From positions 1-24,008 of the forward strand of contig CAYPQM010000108.1 in the NCBI GenBank assembly GCA_964412845.1: 24,008 nt of DNA. The letters run 5' to 3'. Of this stretch, positions 7,363 through 14,934 are shown piece after piece. Numbering within the stretch: the first letter of the stretch is position 1; each line of letters opens with the position of its first letter. The position numbers and the translations under genes were made by a program. The notes under the pieces were generated by a model. That model worked only from the letters and a program-made list of their open reading frames with translations, did not search any database and was not told where the DNA came from. Origin of the DNA: JAWWPY01 sp964412845 (GTDB lineage Bacteria > Actinomycetota > Actinomycetes > Streptosporangiales > Streptosporangiaceae).

Positions 7363-8637
7363 TCAGCGCGCCCGTTCGTAATCCGCAATGTCGTTGCTGC
7401 CCTCGGTCACTCCTTGTGCGCCGAGATCATCCGCCAGGTCGGCGTGGATGCGCCATTTGCGTATTCCGTTCACGCTCAGTGCCTGGATGCTCTTCTGCAC
7501 CATCCTGGATGGCCCGCTGATGTAGACGTCGTCGCCTGGCCGGGGCCGGTGCCGGGCGATGACATCGGGAAGCAGTCCCCTGATGCCGCTGTATCCGCTC
7601 TCGGCTGAGACAGCCGGGGTAATCCGCAGCCATGGGTAGGCCGTCTCCAGCTTCCACAAATCGGGCAGATCATAGAATTCAGACTGCCTGCGTGCGCCGA
7701 GGAACAACCGGATCTTCCGGCGCCGGGTCGGGGTGCTGTCCTTGATGGCCTGCTCGATAAGCGCCTTGATCGGGGCCAGGCCGGTCCCCCCCGCGACGCA
7801 GAACAGGCCGCTGCCCGATCCTGCGGCGAGCGTCATGGTGCCCTGCGCTGGCCCGAGATTGACCAGGTCACCGACCTGGGTATGGTGCACGAGCGCGCTG
7901 CTCACCCAGCCTCCGGGGATGGCCCGTATGTGGAACGAGAGCGTGCCATCCGGGCGGGGCGCGTTGGCCACGGAGAACGGCCGCCAGATCCGGTGCCAGC
8001 GAGTCGACTGGATGCTGACGTACTGGCCCGCGAGATAGGGAAACGGCTTGTCCGTCCGCACCGTCAGCGCGGCCAGGGTCGGCGTGCGCAATTCATGCCC
8101 GATGATCTCGCCCGTCCACCAGGGCGGAGAATGCTTGGCGGCCTCGGCCGCGGCCGAGGCCATCAGCCCCGCTGCCCGGTGATAAGCGGCGATCCAGGCT
8201 TCTTCCGCGGTGACAGTCCACGCTTCGCCGGTGAACTTGCGGAGCGTCGCGATGAGCGCCCGGCCGACCGCCGGGTAGTGCTCGGCTTGCACCCCGTACT
8301 TGCGGTGGTCCTGCCCGAGCTGGCAGACAAACGGTTCCATCTCTTCCGGCCTGCTCAGCGCGTACACAATCTTGGTCAATGCCCGGAAGAGGCGGTCTCG
8401 CTGGAAGTCCATGGCGGCGGGGAACAGCACACGAAGCCGCGGGTTCTCCGCGAACAGCCGCCCGTAGAAATAAGCGACAGCCTTGTCGCCTGAGCGCGAT
8501 ACGGCCTCGAATGTCTCTTCTATCGCGGTTAAACTCGACAGCACCGGCGGCGCGGACACCTCATCGAGCGCACTGTCGGTGGCGGTGACACCGCCATTCA
8601 GTGCACCGGCATCGCTATCGCCTAGCAGGGTAGCCAT
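7363..8637 (-). CDS. flavohemoglobin (globin + FAD/NAD reductase)
   Basis: Globin fused to a ferredoxin-reductase module; members oxidise NO to nitrate using NAD(P)H and O2. After about 30 unconserved residues the globin domain (35-165) shows YFYGRLFAENPRLRVLF with B10 Tyr58, E7 Gln79, QDHRKYG with proximal His111, and HYPAVG with G5 Tyr121. Ungapped comparison with Vitreoscilla globin puts Ala163 where the catalytic-triad Glu of helix H is expected, with Glu165 nearby. The reductase has the FAD motif RPFSVANAP (219-227), the NAD-binding GGTGLAPI (283-290) and YISGPSRMV (372-380). Codons ending in A/T (GCA, GGA, ATA, AAA) are commoner than in the flanking core genes, suggesting acquisition. 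The next gene downstream is NO synthase, so it may detoxify NO, turn it into nitrate, or supply electrons. hmp-like, but not clearly orthologous. Confidence 0.92.
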   Translation of the reverse strand: MATLLGDSDAGALNGGVTATDSALDEVSAPPVLSSLTAIEETFEAVSRSGDKAVAYFYGRLFAENPRLRVLFPAAMDFQRDRLFRALTKIVYALSRPEEMEPFVCQLGQDHRKYGVQAEHYPAVGRALIATLRKFTGEAWTVTAEEAWIAAYHRAAGLMASAAAEAAKHSPPWWTGEIIGHELRTPTLAALTVRTDKPFPYLAGQYVSIQSTRWHRIWRPFSVANAPRPDGTLSFHIRAIPGGWVSSALVHHTQVGDLVNLGPAQGTMTLAAGSGSGLFCVAGGTGLAPIKALIEQAIKDSTPTRRRKIRLFLGARRQSEFYDLPDLWKLETAYPWLRITPAVSAESGYSGIRGLLPDVIARHRPRPGDDVYISGPSRMVQKSIQALSVNGIRKWRIHADLADDLGAQGVTEGSNDIADYERAR

Positions 8638-8644
8638 CTCCCGA

Positions 8645-8673
8645 AGTGTGCCACACCGGCCAGCTAATCACAA
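8645..8673 (-). promoter_or_regulatory. predicted flavohemoglobin promoter, possibly leaderless
   Basis: TTGTGA (8668-8673) and CACACT (8645-8650) with a 17-nt spacer on the minus strand. The -10 ends 7 nt before the ATG at 8637, so transcription would start at or next to the start codon. No Shine-Dalgarno at a usable distance is present, which fits a leaderless mRNA. Confidence 0.42.
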
Positions 8674-8722
8674 CCAGATCTCGGGCATGTACGGACTGAT
8701 ACCGCTTTCGCCGATAAATGCT

Positions 8723-8759
8723 AAGATCCTTAGTTATTGACTCTGAAGATCCTTAGTTA
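8723..8759. promoter_or_regulatory. tandem operator-like repeat upstream of flavohemoglobin
   Basis: AAGATCCTTAGTTA occurs perfectly at 8723-8736 and 8746-8759, start-to-start 23 bp. Each copy contains an AAG-ATC-CTT partial palindrome, extended to CTAAG-ATC-CTTAG in the first copy. They lie 50-90 bp upstream of the flavohemoglobin -35. They could be binding sites of a redox or NO regulator. They could instead be remnants of insertion-sequence ends, since an IS630 scar lies next door. Confidence 0.55.
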
Positions 8760-8763
8760 ATTG

Positions 8764-8789
8764 GACCAGCATGATAATAAATGCTGGTC
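8764..8789. repeat. perfect 9-bp inverted repeat
   Basis: GACCAGCAT (8764-8772) and ATGCTGGTC (8781-8789) flank an eight-base AT-only-plus-G loop. There is no T-run on either strand, so it is not a classical terminator. It lies between the transposase scar and the tandem repeat; it may be an operator or a piece of the mobile element's end. Confidence 0.6.
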
Positions 8790-8829
8790 GGGGGCTGGGA
8801 CGAGGAAGCAGCGCCCAACCAGGTCAAAG

Positions 8830-8845
8830 GCGGCGCTAGCGCCGC
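8830..8845. repeat. 16-bp perfect palindrome over the transposase stop codon
   Basis: GCGGCGCTAGCGCCGC is fully self-complementary and contains the TAG stop (8836-8838) of the transposase remnant. It may be the terminator-like end of the original insertion sequence. Confidence 0.55.
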
Positions 8846-9103
8846 ATGAACGAAGTTCTCTTACCTGGGTGGCAGTGCGGGAGTAGTTCGTCGGCTGTTG
8901 GTCCAGGTGAAGGCTGGCAGCGTTCGTTCCATCCGTCAATGAGGGTTCCGATTGCGGTGATCAGGTCGCGGACCTCCAGCGTCCGCAGCACGATCCCGGG
9001 CCCGCTGGGCCAGCCCGGCCCTGATCGACGACGACCGGCACCACGAGGAAAGCGCCTCACAGTCGCGCGGCGGAACCTCCACGCTCACAGTCAACGGCAT
9101 CAT
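8836..9103 (-). pseudogene. IS630-family transposase remnant (internal deletion plus frameshift)
   Basis: From ATG at 9103 (or 9100) the minus strand encodes MMPLTVSVEVPPRDCEALSS followed by RAGLAQRAR, the N-terminus of IS630-type transposases just before their helix-turn-helix. One extra G near 8996-9000 shifts the frame. The continuation reads IVL, then jumps straight to RDLITAIGTLIDGWNERC and TADELLPHC, the family's C-terminal end, stopping at 8836. About 85 codons remain of roughly 350; the whole helix-turn-helix and DDE core is missing. It is non-functional, like an internally deleted, MITE-like copy. It marks the boundary of the region inserted between ftsY and glnB. No convincing terminal inverted repeats were found by eye. 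Confidence 0.8.
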
Positions 9104-9237
9104 TCATGATCCCTAACGGCAATCATGGGTCAAGGTAATTCACTCACACCCGCGATCAAGATCATCTAACCACTGCAAGACCTGCCATGATGATTGCTGA
9201 CCGCCCGCCGGGATCTTGAATCAGCCGGGAGAGCCAA

Positions 9238-9621
9238 GTGCTGGAGCGCAGTGCCTTGATTGGCTTCGTCGGAGTATCCGACCTTGACCGGGCCAGGCAG
9301 TTTTACGGAGACACGCTCGGGCTGCCCATCACTGAGGAGAGTCCGTTCGCGCTCGTCGCGAACGCCAACGGGACCATGCTGCGTCTGACTCCCGTAGAGC
9401 AGCCGGTGGCTGCTCCCTACACGATCCTGGGGTGGAGCGTTGCGGACATCGTGTCGATGATTGACCAGCTCACCGCGCGCGGGGTGCACTTCACGCGTTA
9501 CGAGGGAATGGGCCAGGACGAGCGTGGCATGTGGACAGCGCCAGGAGGCGCGAAGATCGCGTGGTTCCCCGACCCCGACGGCAACAATCTGTCCCTGACT
9601 CAGTTCGAGACATCCGAGTAA
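9238..9621 (+). CDS. VOC-superfamily (glyoxalase/bleomycin-resistance fold) protein
   Basis: A 127-residue single-chain vicinal-oxygen-chelate protein. It opens with SALIGFVGVSDLDRARQFYG (6-25), the first beta-alpha-beta unit, and closes with WFPDPDGNNLSLTQF (108-122), the usual last strand. In metal-dependent members the last strand has Glu at the position where this one has Ser, and the first strand ligand is also not obvious, so the classical metal site appears incomplete. The substrate is unknown; it could be a resistance, binding or degradation protein. The GTG start at 9238 has GGGAGAG 6-12 nt upstream. It is one of only two plus-strand genes, convergent with ftsY and flanked by the transposase remnant, so it probably belongs to the acquired segment. 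Confidence 0.85.
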   Translation: MLERSALIGFVGVSDLDRARQFYGDTLGLPITEESPFALVANANGTMLRLTPVEQPVAAPYTILGWSVADIVSMIDQLTARGVHFTRYEGMGQDERGMWTAPGGAKIAWFPDPDGNNLSLTQFETSE

Positions 9622-9668
9622 GAAACCTTCGCCCACGGCGACACTAGTGGCCTGGCCGGCCATGAGCG

Positions 9669-10820
9669 CTACCCGCCCAGGATCGCGTCGACGAAGGTGG
9701 CTGGCTCGAACGGCGCCAGGTCGTCCGGGCCCTCGCCCAGGCCGACCAGCTTGACCGGCACCCCCAGTTCGCGCTGGACCGCGATGACGATGCCGCCTTT
9801 GGCCGTGCCGTCGAGCTTGGTCAGGATGATCCCGGTGATGTCGACCACCTCAGCGAACACCCGCGCCTGGCGCAGCCCGTTCTGGCCGGTGGTGGCGTCC
9901 AGCACGAGCAGGACCTCGTCCACGGTGGCCCGCTTCTCGATGACCCGCTTGATCTTGCCGAGCTCGTCCATCAGGCCGGTCTTGGTGTGCAGCCGCCCGG
10001 CGGTGTCCACGATGACCGTGTCCACTCGCTCCGCGATGCCCTCGCTCACCGCCTCGAACGCGACGCTCGCCGGGTCCGCGCCTTCCCGGTCCGATCGCAC
10101 CACCCGGGCGCCGACCCGGCCGCCCCACGTCTCAAGCTGGTCGGCGGCGGCGGCCCGGAATGTGTCGGCGGCACCGAGCAGCACGCTGCGGCCATCACCG
10201 ATGAGGGCACGGGCGAGCTTGCCGCAGGCGGTGGTCTTGCCGGTGCCGTTCACTCCCACCACCAGCAGCACGGCAGGCCGGTCGCCGTGCGGCCGGGCGT
10301 GCAACGTCCGGTCCATGTCCGGGCCGATGGCCCGGATCAGCTCTCCGCGCAGCATGGCCCGCACCTCGTCCGGGCTGCGGGTGCCAGTCACCCGGACCTG
10401 GGTTTTGAGCTCCTCAACGATCTGCCGGGACGGACCCACCCCCATGTCGGCGGTCAGCAGGGTGTCCTCGATCTCCTCCCAGGCCTGCTCATCCAGGACG
10501 CTGCGGGAGAGCAGGCCGAGCAGTACCGAACCGAACGCGGTCTGGGACCGGGCGAGACGGCCGCGCAGCCGGATCAGCCGGCCGGCCAGCGGCGGTGGCT
10601 GGTCGGCTGGGGCGGCCGGCGGCGGCACGGTGCCGGTGACGGCGGCCGCCGCGGCGGAATCGTCCTGGCCGCCGCCACGGCCAGCAGGCTGCGGCCCGGA
10701 CGGCGGGCGCGCCGCGGGCGGCGGTCCCGGACGGCGGCGGCGCGGCCGGAGCAGCAACGCCCCGCCGGTCACGACCACGAGCACGGCAACAAGGGCAACG
10801 ATGATGATCAGGTATTCCAT
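9669..10820 (-). CDS. ftsY: signal recognition particle receptor FtsY
   Basis: Membrane-bound SRP receptor GTPase, partner of Ffh. Residues 2-24 (MEYLIIIVALVAVLVVVTGG and following) form an N-terminal transmembrane anchor typical of actinobacterial FtsY, followed by an Arg patch and a Pro/Gly/Ala-rich linker to about 78. The NG domain follows, with P-loop GVNGTGKTT (189-197), AADTFRAAAADQL (217-229), DTAGRLHTK (272-280) and TKLDGTAKGG (334-343). Length 383 is normal for the group. The ATG at 10820 is 31 bp after the smc stop, so the two are likely co-transcribed. Downstream, 47 bp separate it from the convergent VOC gene, with only a short GC-rich hairpin (TGGCC/GGCCA) and no T-run. Confidence 0.97.
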   Translation of the reverse strand: MEYLIIIVALVAVLVVVTGGALLLRPRRRRPGPPPAARPPSGPQPAGRGGGQDDSAAAAAVTGTVPPPAAPADQPPPLAGRLIRLRGRLARSQTAFGSVLLGLLSRSVLDEQAWEEIEDTLLTADMGVGPSRQIVEELKTQVRVTGTRSPDEVRAMLRGELIRAIGPDMDRTLHARPHGDRPAVLLVVGVNGTGKTTACGKLARALIGDGRSVLLGAADTFRAAAADQLETWGGRVGARVVRSDREGADPASVAFEAVSEGIAERVDTVIVDTAGRLHTKTGLMDELGKIKRVIEKRATVDEVLLVLDATTGQNGLRQARVFAEVVDITGIILTKLDGTAKGGIVIAVQRELGVPVKLVGLGEGPDDLAPFEPATFVDAILGG

Positions 10821-10851
10821 AACCGTCCCAGTCTGGCAGACCCCACCGCGG

Positions 10852-13800
10852 TCAGGCGCTCTCGCGCTCCCGCAGGCGCTGGCTCACCACGGACGACACG
10901 CCATCACCCTGCATGCTGATCCCATACAGCGCGTCCGCGATCTCCATGGTCCGTTTCTGGTGGGTGACGATGATCAGCTGGGAGCTGGCCCGCAGCTCCT
11001 CGAAGATATGCAGCAGGCGCTGCAGGTTCGTGTCATCCAGCGCGGCCTCGACCTCGTCGAGCACGTAGAACGGGGACGGCCGGGCCTTGAAGATCGCCAC
11101 CAGGAAGGCGATCGCGGTGAGCGACCGCTCACCGCCGGACAGCAGCGACAGCCGCTTGACCTTCTTGCCTGGCGGCCTGGCCTCGAAGTCGATCCCCGTC
11201 GCCAGCATGTCATCGGGCTCGGTCAGCACCAGCCGGCCTTGGCCGCCGGGGAACAGCCGCCCGAAGATGTCCTCGAACTCCCTGGCGGTGTCCTCGAAGG
11301 CGGCCTCGAACACTTGCAGTACCCGGTCGTCGACTTCCTTCACGACGATCAGCAGGTCACGACGGGTCTTCTTGAGGTCCTCCAGCTGGGTGGCGAGGAA
11401 TGTGTGCCGCTCCTCCAGGGCCGCGAACTCTTCCAGGGCCAGCGGGTTCACCTTGCCCAGCAGGTCGAGCTGGCGCTGCGCGGCCGCGGCGCGGCGCTCC
11501 TGCTCGGCCCGGATATACGGGGTCGGCGGGCGCTCCGGCACGGCCGCGGCTGACACCTCAGCCCCGGGGACCGGGCCCGCGCCATTGCCCGCCAGCGCCG
11601 GCTCCGCAGTGTGGCCGTTCTCACCTGCTGTGGTAACGGTGCTGCCCGGGCTGGCTGCGGCGGCCGGTTCCACGGCGGCCGGAATGAGGATGTCGGGCCC
11701 GTACTCGGCGACGAGCGCCTCGGTGTCCACGCCGAACTCCTCGGCGGCCCGCGTGACGAGCTGCTCCAGCCGCATCCGGTGCTCGGCCCGGGCGATCTCG
11801 GTGCCGTGCGCGCTGTCCACCACCGTGTCAAGTTCGGCGGCCATCTGCCGGACCTGCCCGCGGATCTCTTTGAGCGCCTCGGCCCGTCCCTTGCTCGCCT
11901 GCTCCGCCGCCTGGCGGTACTCAGCCGCCGCGGCCAGCGACTCGGTCAGCCTGGCCAGCGCCAGCCTGGCCCCCTCGGCCACGGCCCTGGCCACCACGGC
12001 CTGCTGGGCCCGCAGCGCACGCCGGGAGACAGCCGCCGCGGCGGCCTGACGCTCAGCCGACGCGGCGGCCGTGAGGGCGTCCGCGCGGCCCGCGATGCCG
12101 GCCAGCCGCTCCTCGGCCGTCCGGACTTCCAGCCGGGCTTCCATCTCGGTGTTCCGGGCGGCCGTCGCGGCCCGCGACAGGGCATCCGGATCAAGGACGG
12201 CAGCGGGCGCTTCGGCTCCCCGCGGCCCGGTCCCCCCGGACGCACCGCCTCCGGACGCACCGCCTCCGGACACACTGTTCCCGGTCACGCCGTTCCCGGC
12301 GGCCGCGTCCGGCCCGTCCTGATTCTCGGCTTCAGCCGCAGCGAGCCGGTTCTGGAGTTCGGCCAGCGCGGTCAAGCCGGTGTCACGCGCCTGCTGGGCG
12401 GCGGCGATGGCCGCCTCACGCCGCTCCGCCTCGTCGCGAGCGGCCCGCGCCGCTCCGGCCAGCCTGCCGAGCCGGCCGGATATCTCCGCGGCCGCCGCAT
12501 CAGCCTGCTGGGTCCTGGCCAGTGCCTGGGCCACCGCCTGCCGCGCCCGCTCCTCGGCCGCGACGGCCGCTGACAGCTCGCCTGCGATCTGCTGGCAATG
12601 CCGCTCCGCCCGGACCAGCCCCGCGGCCGCGTCGTCCGCCGCACCGCGCAGCGCGAGCATGCTGGGCGGCCTGGCCGAGCCCCCGACGGCCCAGTGCGCA
12701 CCGAGCAGGTCACCATCGCGGGTGACCACCCGCAGCGCCGGATGCGCGCGCAGCACGCCGCGGGCCTGGCCGAGGTCCGCGACGACGACCACTCCGGCCA
12801 GCAGGGCCGAGACGGCCCCGGCCAGTTCGGCTGGGGCCTGCACGCAGTCAGCCGCGACCCTGGCACCCTCCGGCAGTGCTACATCCCCCAGCAGTGCCAT
12901 GCCCTCCGGCAGTGCCATGCCCTCCGGCAGCCCTTCGCCGGGCCCGCTGCCGGGGGCCCCGGTGCTGAATGCACCGGCGGGACGGCCGGCGATCACCAGC
13001 CCGGCACTCCCGCCGTCCTCGCTCTTGAGTGCCTCCAGGATGGCCACGGCCGCTTCCAGGTCGGCCACTGCCACCGCGTCGGCCGCGCCGCCGAGCGCGG
13101 CGGCTATGGCGTCCTGCGCGCCGTCCTGCACAGTGATCAGAGCCGCCACAGCGCCCAGGACGCCGCTGAACCGTCCCGGGTCGGCCAGCAGCGCCGCCGA
13201 AGCGTCCTGGCCGCTGCGCAGCGCTCTCAGGCCCTCCTCCAACGCCTCCCCACGGGCGCGCAGGGCGGCGCGCTGGCCGCTGGCCTCCCGCTCGGCGGCA
13301 CGCAGTGCGGTGACCGTGGTGGCGGCGTCAGCAAGCTCCGCAGCGGTCCGTTCCTGCTCGGCGGTCAGCTCGGTTCTGTCGTCGTCCCGGTCGCCGCATT
13401 CATCCTGAAGGTCCTGGTACTCCCGCTCGGCCTGGAGCGCACGGGACCGTGCCTGTTCCAGCGCCTCAGCCAGGCGGCCGGCCTCCTCCTGCGCTGCGGT
13501 CGCCTTGCTGCGTGCCTGCCCGACCTGCCCGCGCAGCCGGGCCAGCCGCTCGGCCCGGGCCGCGGCGGCCCGGGCGCTGGCGGCCAGCCGCCGCTCCGCT
13601 TCCTGAAAGGCTGTCTCGGCGGCGGCCCGCTGCCCGGTGGCGGCGGCCAGCTGCTCGCGCGCGGTCTCCAGCCGCTCACCCAGGTCTGCTTCCTGCTCGC
13701 GCAGGCTCGCGGCCTCGCGGTCCAGCTCGTCCGGGTCGCGGCCGGGCCGCGGTGGCTCCGGCCGGGCCGCCAGGTGCGTGTGCCGCTCGGTGGCCAGGTT

Positions 13801-14712
13801 GGCCACTCCGCGCAGCCGCTCGGCCACGGCGGACAGCTCGAACCACGTCTCCTGCGCCCGGGCCAGCCGGGGCGCGTGCTGCTGCTCGTCCGCGTCGAGC
13901 GTGGACTCGCGCTGCCGGGCGCGCGCCAGGGTGGCTTCCAGCGCGGCGCGCCGGGCCAACGTGGCGGCTTCGTCGTGCTCGTTCCGTTCCAGTTCGGCGG
14001 CGGCCCGGACGTAATCGTCCGCGAGCAGGCGCAGCCGGGCGTCCCGCAGGTCGGCCTGGATGAACGCGGCCCGGCGGGCGATCTCGGCCTGGCGGCCGAG
14101 CGGCTTGAGGCGGCGGCGCAGCTCCGCGGTGAGGTCCACCAGCCTGGTCAGGTTGGCCTGCATCGCCTCCAGCTTGCGCAGCGCCTTCTCCTTGCGCCTG
14201 CGGTGCTTGAGGACCCCCGCGGCCTCCTCGATCAGCGCGCGCCTGGCCTCCGGGCCGGCGTGCAGCACCTGGTCGAGCTGGCCCTGGCCGACGATCACGT
14301 GCATCTCGCGGCCCAGGCCCGAGTCGGAGAGCAGTTCCTGGACGTCCAGCAGGCGGCAGTGGTCACCGTTGATCGAGTACTCGCTCTGGCCCGACCGGAA
14401 CAGCAGCCGGCTGATCGTCACCTCGGCGTACTCGATGGGCAGGGCACCGTCGCTGTTGTCGATGGTGACCGTGACCTCGGCCCGGCCCAGCGGGGCCCGG
14501 GACGCGGTCCCGGCGAAGACCACGTCCTCCATCTTGCCGCCACGCAGGTTCTTCACGCCCTGCTCGCCCATCACCCAGGAGAACGCGTCAACGACGTTGG
14601 ATTTGCCGGACCCGTTGGGGCCCACGACGCAGGTGATGCCGGGTTCGAACCGCATCGAAGTGGCCGAGGCGAACGACTTGAACCCGCGCAAAGTGAGGGT
14701 TTTCAGATACAC
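10852..14712 (-). CDS. smc: chromosome segregation protein SMC
   Basis: Structural-maintenance-of-chromosomes ATPase that organises and segregates the chromosome, normally with ScpA/ScpB (not in this window). The N-terminal Walker A is GPNGSGKSN (31-39). Long Ala/Arg/Glu-rich coiled coils span about 170-500 and 690-1100, with the hinge around 505-690. The C-terminal signature LSGGERSLTA starts at 1191 and Walker B YVLDE ends at Glu1220. At 1286 residues it is about 100 longer than usual; the surplus lies in three low-complexity inserts: hinge (about 585-620, with a six-residue LPEGMA repeat), second coil (about 805-840, SGGGA repeats) and near the head (about 1007-1064). The GTG at 14712 is preceded by GGGGAGGAGAG. 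It heads the smc-ftsY transcript. Confidence 0.97.
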   Translation of the reverse strand: MYLKTLTLRGFKSFASATSMRFEPGITCVVGPNGSGKSNVVDAFSWVMGEQGVKNLRGGKMEDVVFAGTASRAPLGRAEVTVTIDNSDGALPIEYAEVTISRLLFRSGQSEYSINGDHCRLLDVQELLSDSGLGREMHVIVGQGQLDQVLHAGPEARRALIEEAAGVLKHRRRKEKALRKLEAMQANLTRLVDLTAELRRRLKPLGRQAEIARRAAFIQADLRDARLRLLADDYVRAAAELERNEHDEAATLARRAALEATLARARQRESTLDADEQQHAPRLARAQETWFELSAVAERLRGVANLATERHTHLAARPEPPRPGRDPDELDREAASLREQEADLGERLETAREQLAAATGQRAAAETAFQEAERRLAASARAAAARAERLARLRGQVGQARSKATAAQEEAGRLAEALEQARSRALQAEREYQDLQDECGDRDDDRTELTAEQERTAAELADAATTVTALRAAEREASGQRAALRARGEALEEGLRALRSGQDASAALLADPGRFSGVLGAVAALITVQDGAQDAIAAALGGAADAVAVADLEAAVAILEALKSEDGGSAGLVIAGRPAGAFSTGAPGSGPGEGLPEGMALPEGMALLGDVALPEGARVAADCVQAPAELAGAVSALLAGVVVVADLGQARGVLRAHPALRVVTRDGDLLGAHWAVGGSARPPSMLALRGAADDAAAGLVRAERHCQQIAGELSAAVAAEERARQAVAQALARTQQADAAAAEISGRLGRLAGAARAARDEAERREAAIAAAQQARDTGLTALAELQNRLAAAEAENQDGPDAAAGNGVTGNSVSGGGASGGGASGGTGPRGAEAPAAVLDPDALSRAATAARNTEMEARLEVRTAEERLAGIAGRADALTAAASAERQAAAAAVSRRALRAQQAVVARAVAEGARLALARLTESLAAAAEYRQAAEQASKGRAEALKEIRGQVRQMAAELDTVVDSAHGTEIARAEHRMRLEQLVTRAAEEFGVDTEALVAEYGPDILIPAAVEPAAAASPGSTVTTAGENGHTAEPALAGNGAGPVPGAEVSAAAVPERPPTPYIRAEQERRAAAAQRQLDLLGKVNPLALEEFAALEERHTFLATQLEDLKKTRRDLLIVVKEVDDRVLQVFEAAFEDTAREFEDIFGRLFPGGQGRLVLTEPDDMLATGIDFEARPPGKKVKRLSLLSGGERSLTAIAFLVAIFKARPSPFYVLDEVEAALDDTNLQRLLHIFEELRASSQLIIVTHQKRTMEIADALYGISMQGDGVSSVVSQRLRERESA
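12241..12270 (-). repeat. 15-bp tandem repeat within smc
   Basis: Two perfect copies of CGCACCGCCTCCGGA (12241-12255 and 12256-12270), followed by a diverged third. Read in the smc frame they encode Ser-Gly-Gly-Gly-Ala repeats that interrupt the second coiled coil. Confidence 0.8.
12866..12937 (-). repeat. 18-bp tandem repeat within the smc hinge insert
   Basis: Four 18-bp units start at 12866, 12884, 12902 and 12920. The 12902 unit is the model (CCCTCCGGCAGTGCCATG) and the others have diverged. In frame they encode the six-residue LPEGMA / LLGDVA series inside the hinge domain. Confidence 0.75.
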
Positions 14713-14845
14713 CCGCGGGCTCTCCTCCCCGTCCGGCCGCCCAGCAAGCCTGACCGCACCCTACCGCGCCCGGCGGCCGAACCCGGGGATTCGCGGGTCT
14801 ACGAGGGATACGCGGCGGCCTCGCGGGCGGCCTCGCCACCGCAGG

Positions 14846-14883
14846 AACGAAAGAGGGACGCCCTAAGGACGTCCCTGTTCGTT
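14846..14883 (-). terminator. strong hairpin terminator upstream of smc
   Basis: On the minus strand AACGAA-C-AGGGACG pairs with CGTCCCT-CT-TTCGTT around a nine-base loop: a 13-bp stem with one small bulge, its descending arm T-rich. It lies 50 bp after the stop of the small coiled-coil gene and 135 bp before smc, so it likely separates the upstream transcript from smc-ftsY. The near-symmetry means it could also work on the plus strand. Confidence 0.65.
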
Positions 14884-14934
14884 GTGGCCGCCCCGAAGGA
14901 CGTCCAGTATCCGTGGTGCACAGACTCAGGCGCG

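Noticed and set aside
9105..9127. CATGAT / ATCATG inverted repeat upstream of the transposase remnant
   Set aside because: Six-base arms with an 11-base spacer; not long enough to call an operator or an IS end.
9640..9660. Hairpin TGGCC/GGCCA between the VOC gene and ftsY as a terminator
   Set aside because: Only 5 bp with no T-run on either strand; could be chance in GC-rich DNA.
9166..9663. A 165-codon minus-strand open frame
   Set aside because: Antisense to the VOC gene, which has a proper ribosome site and fold motifs.
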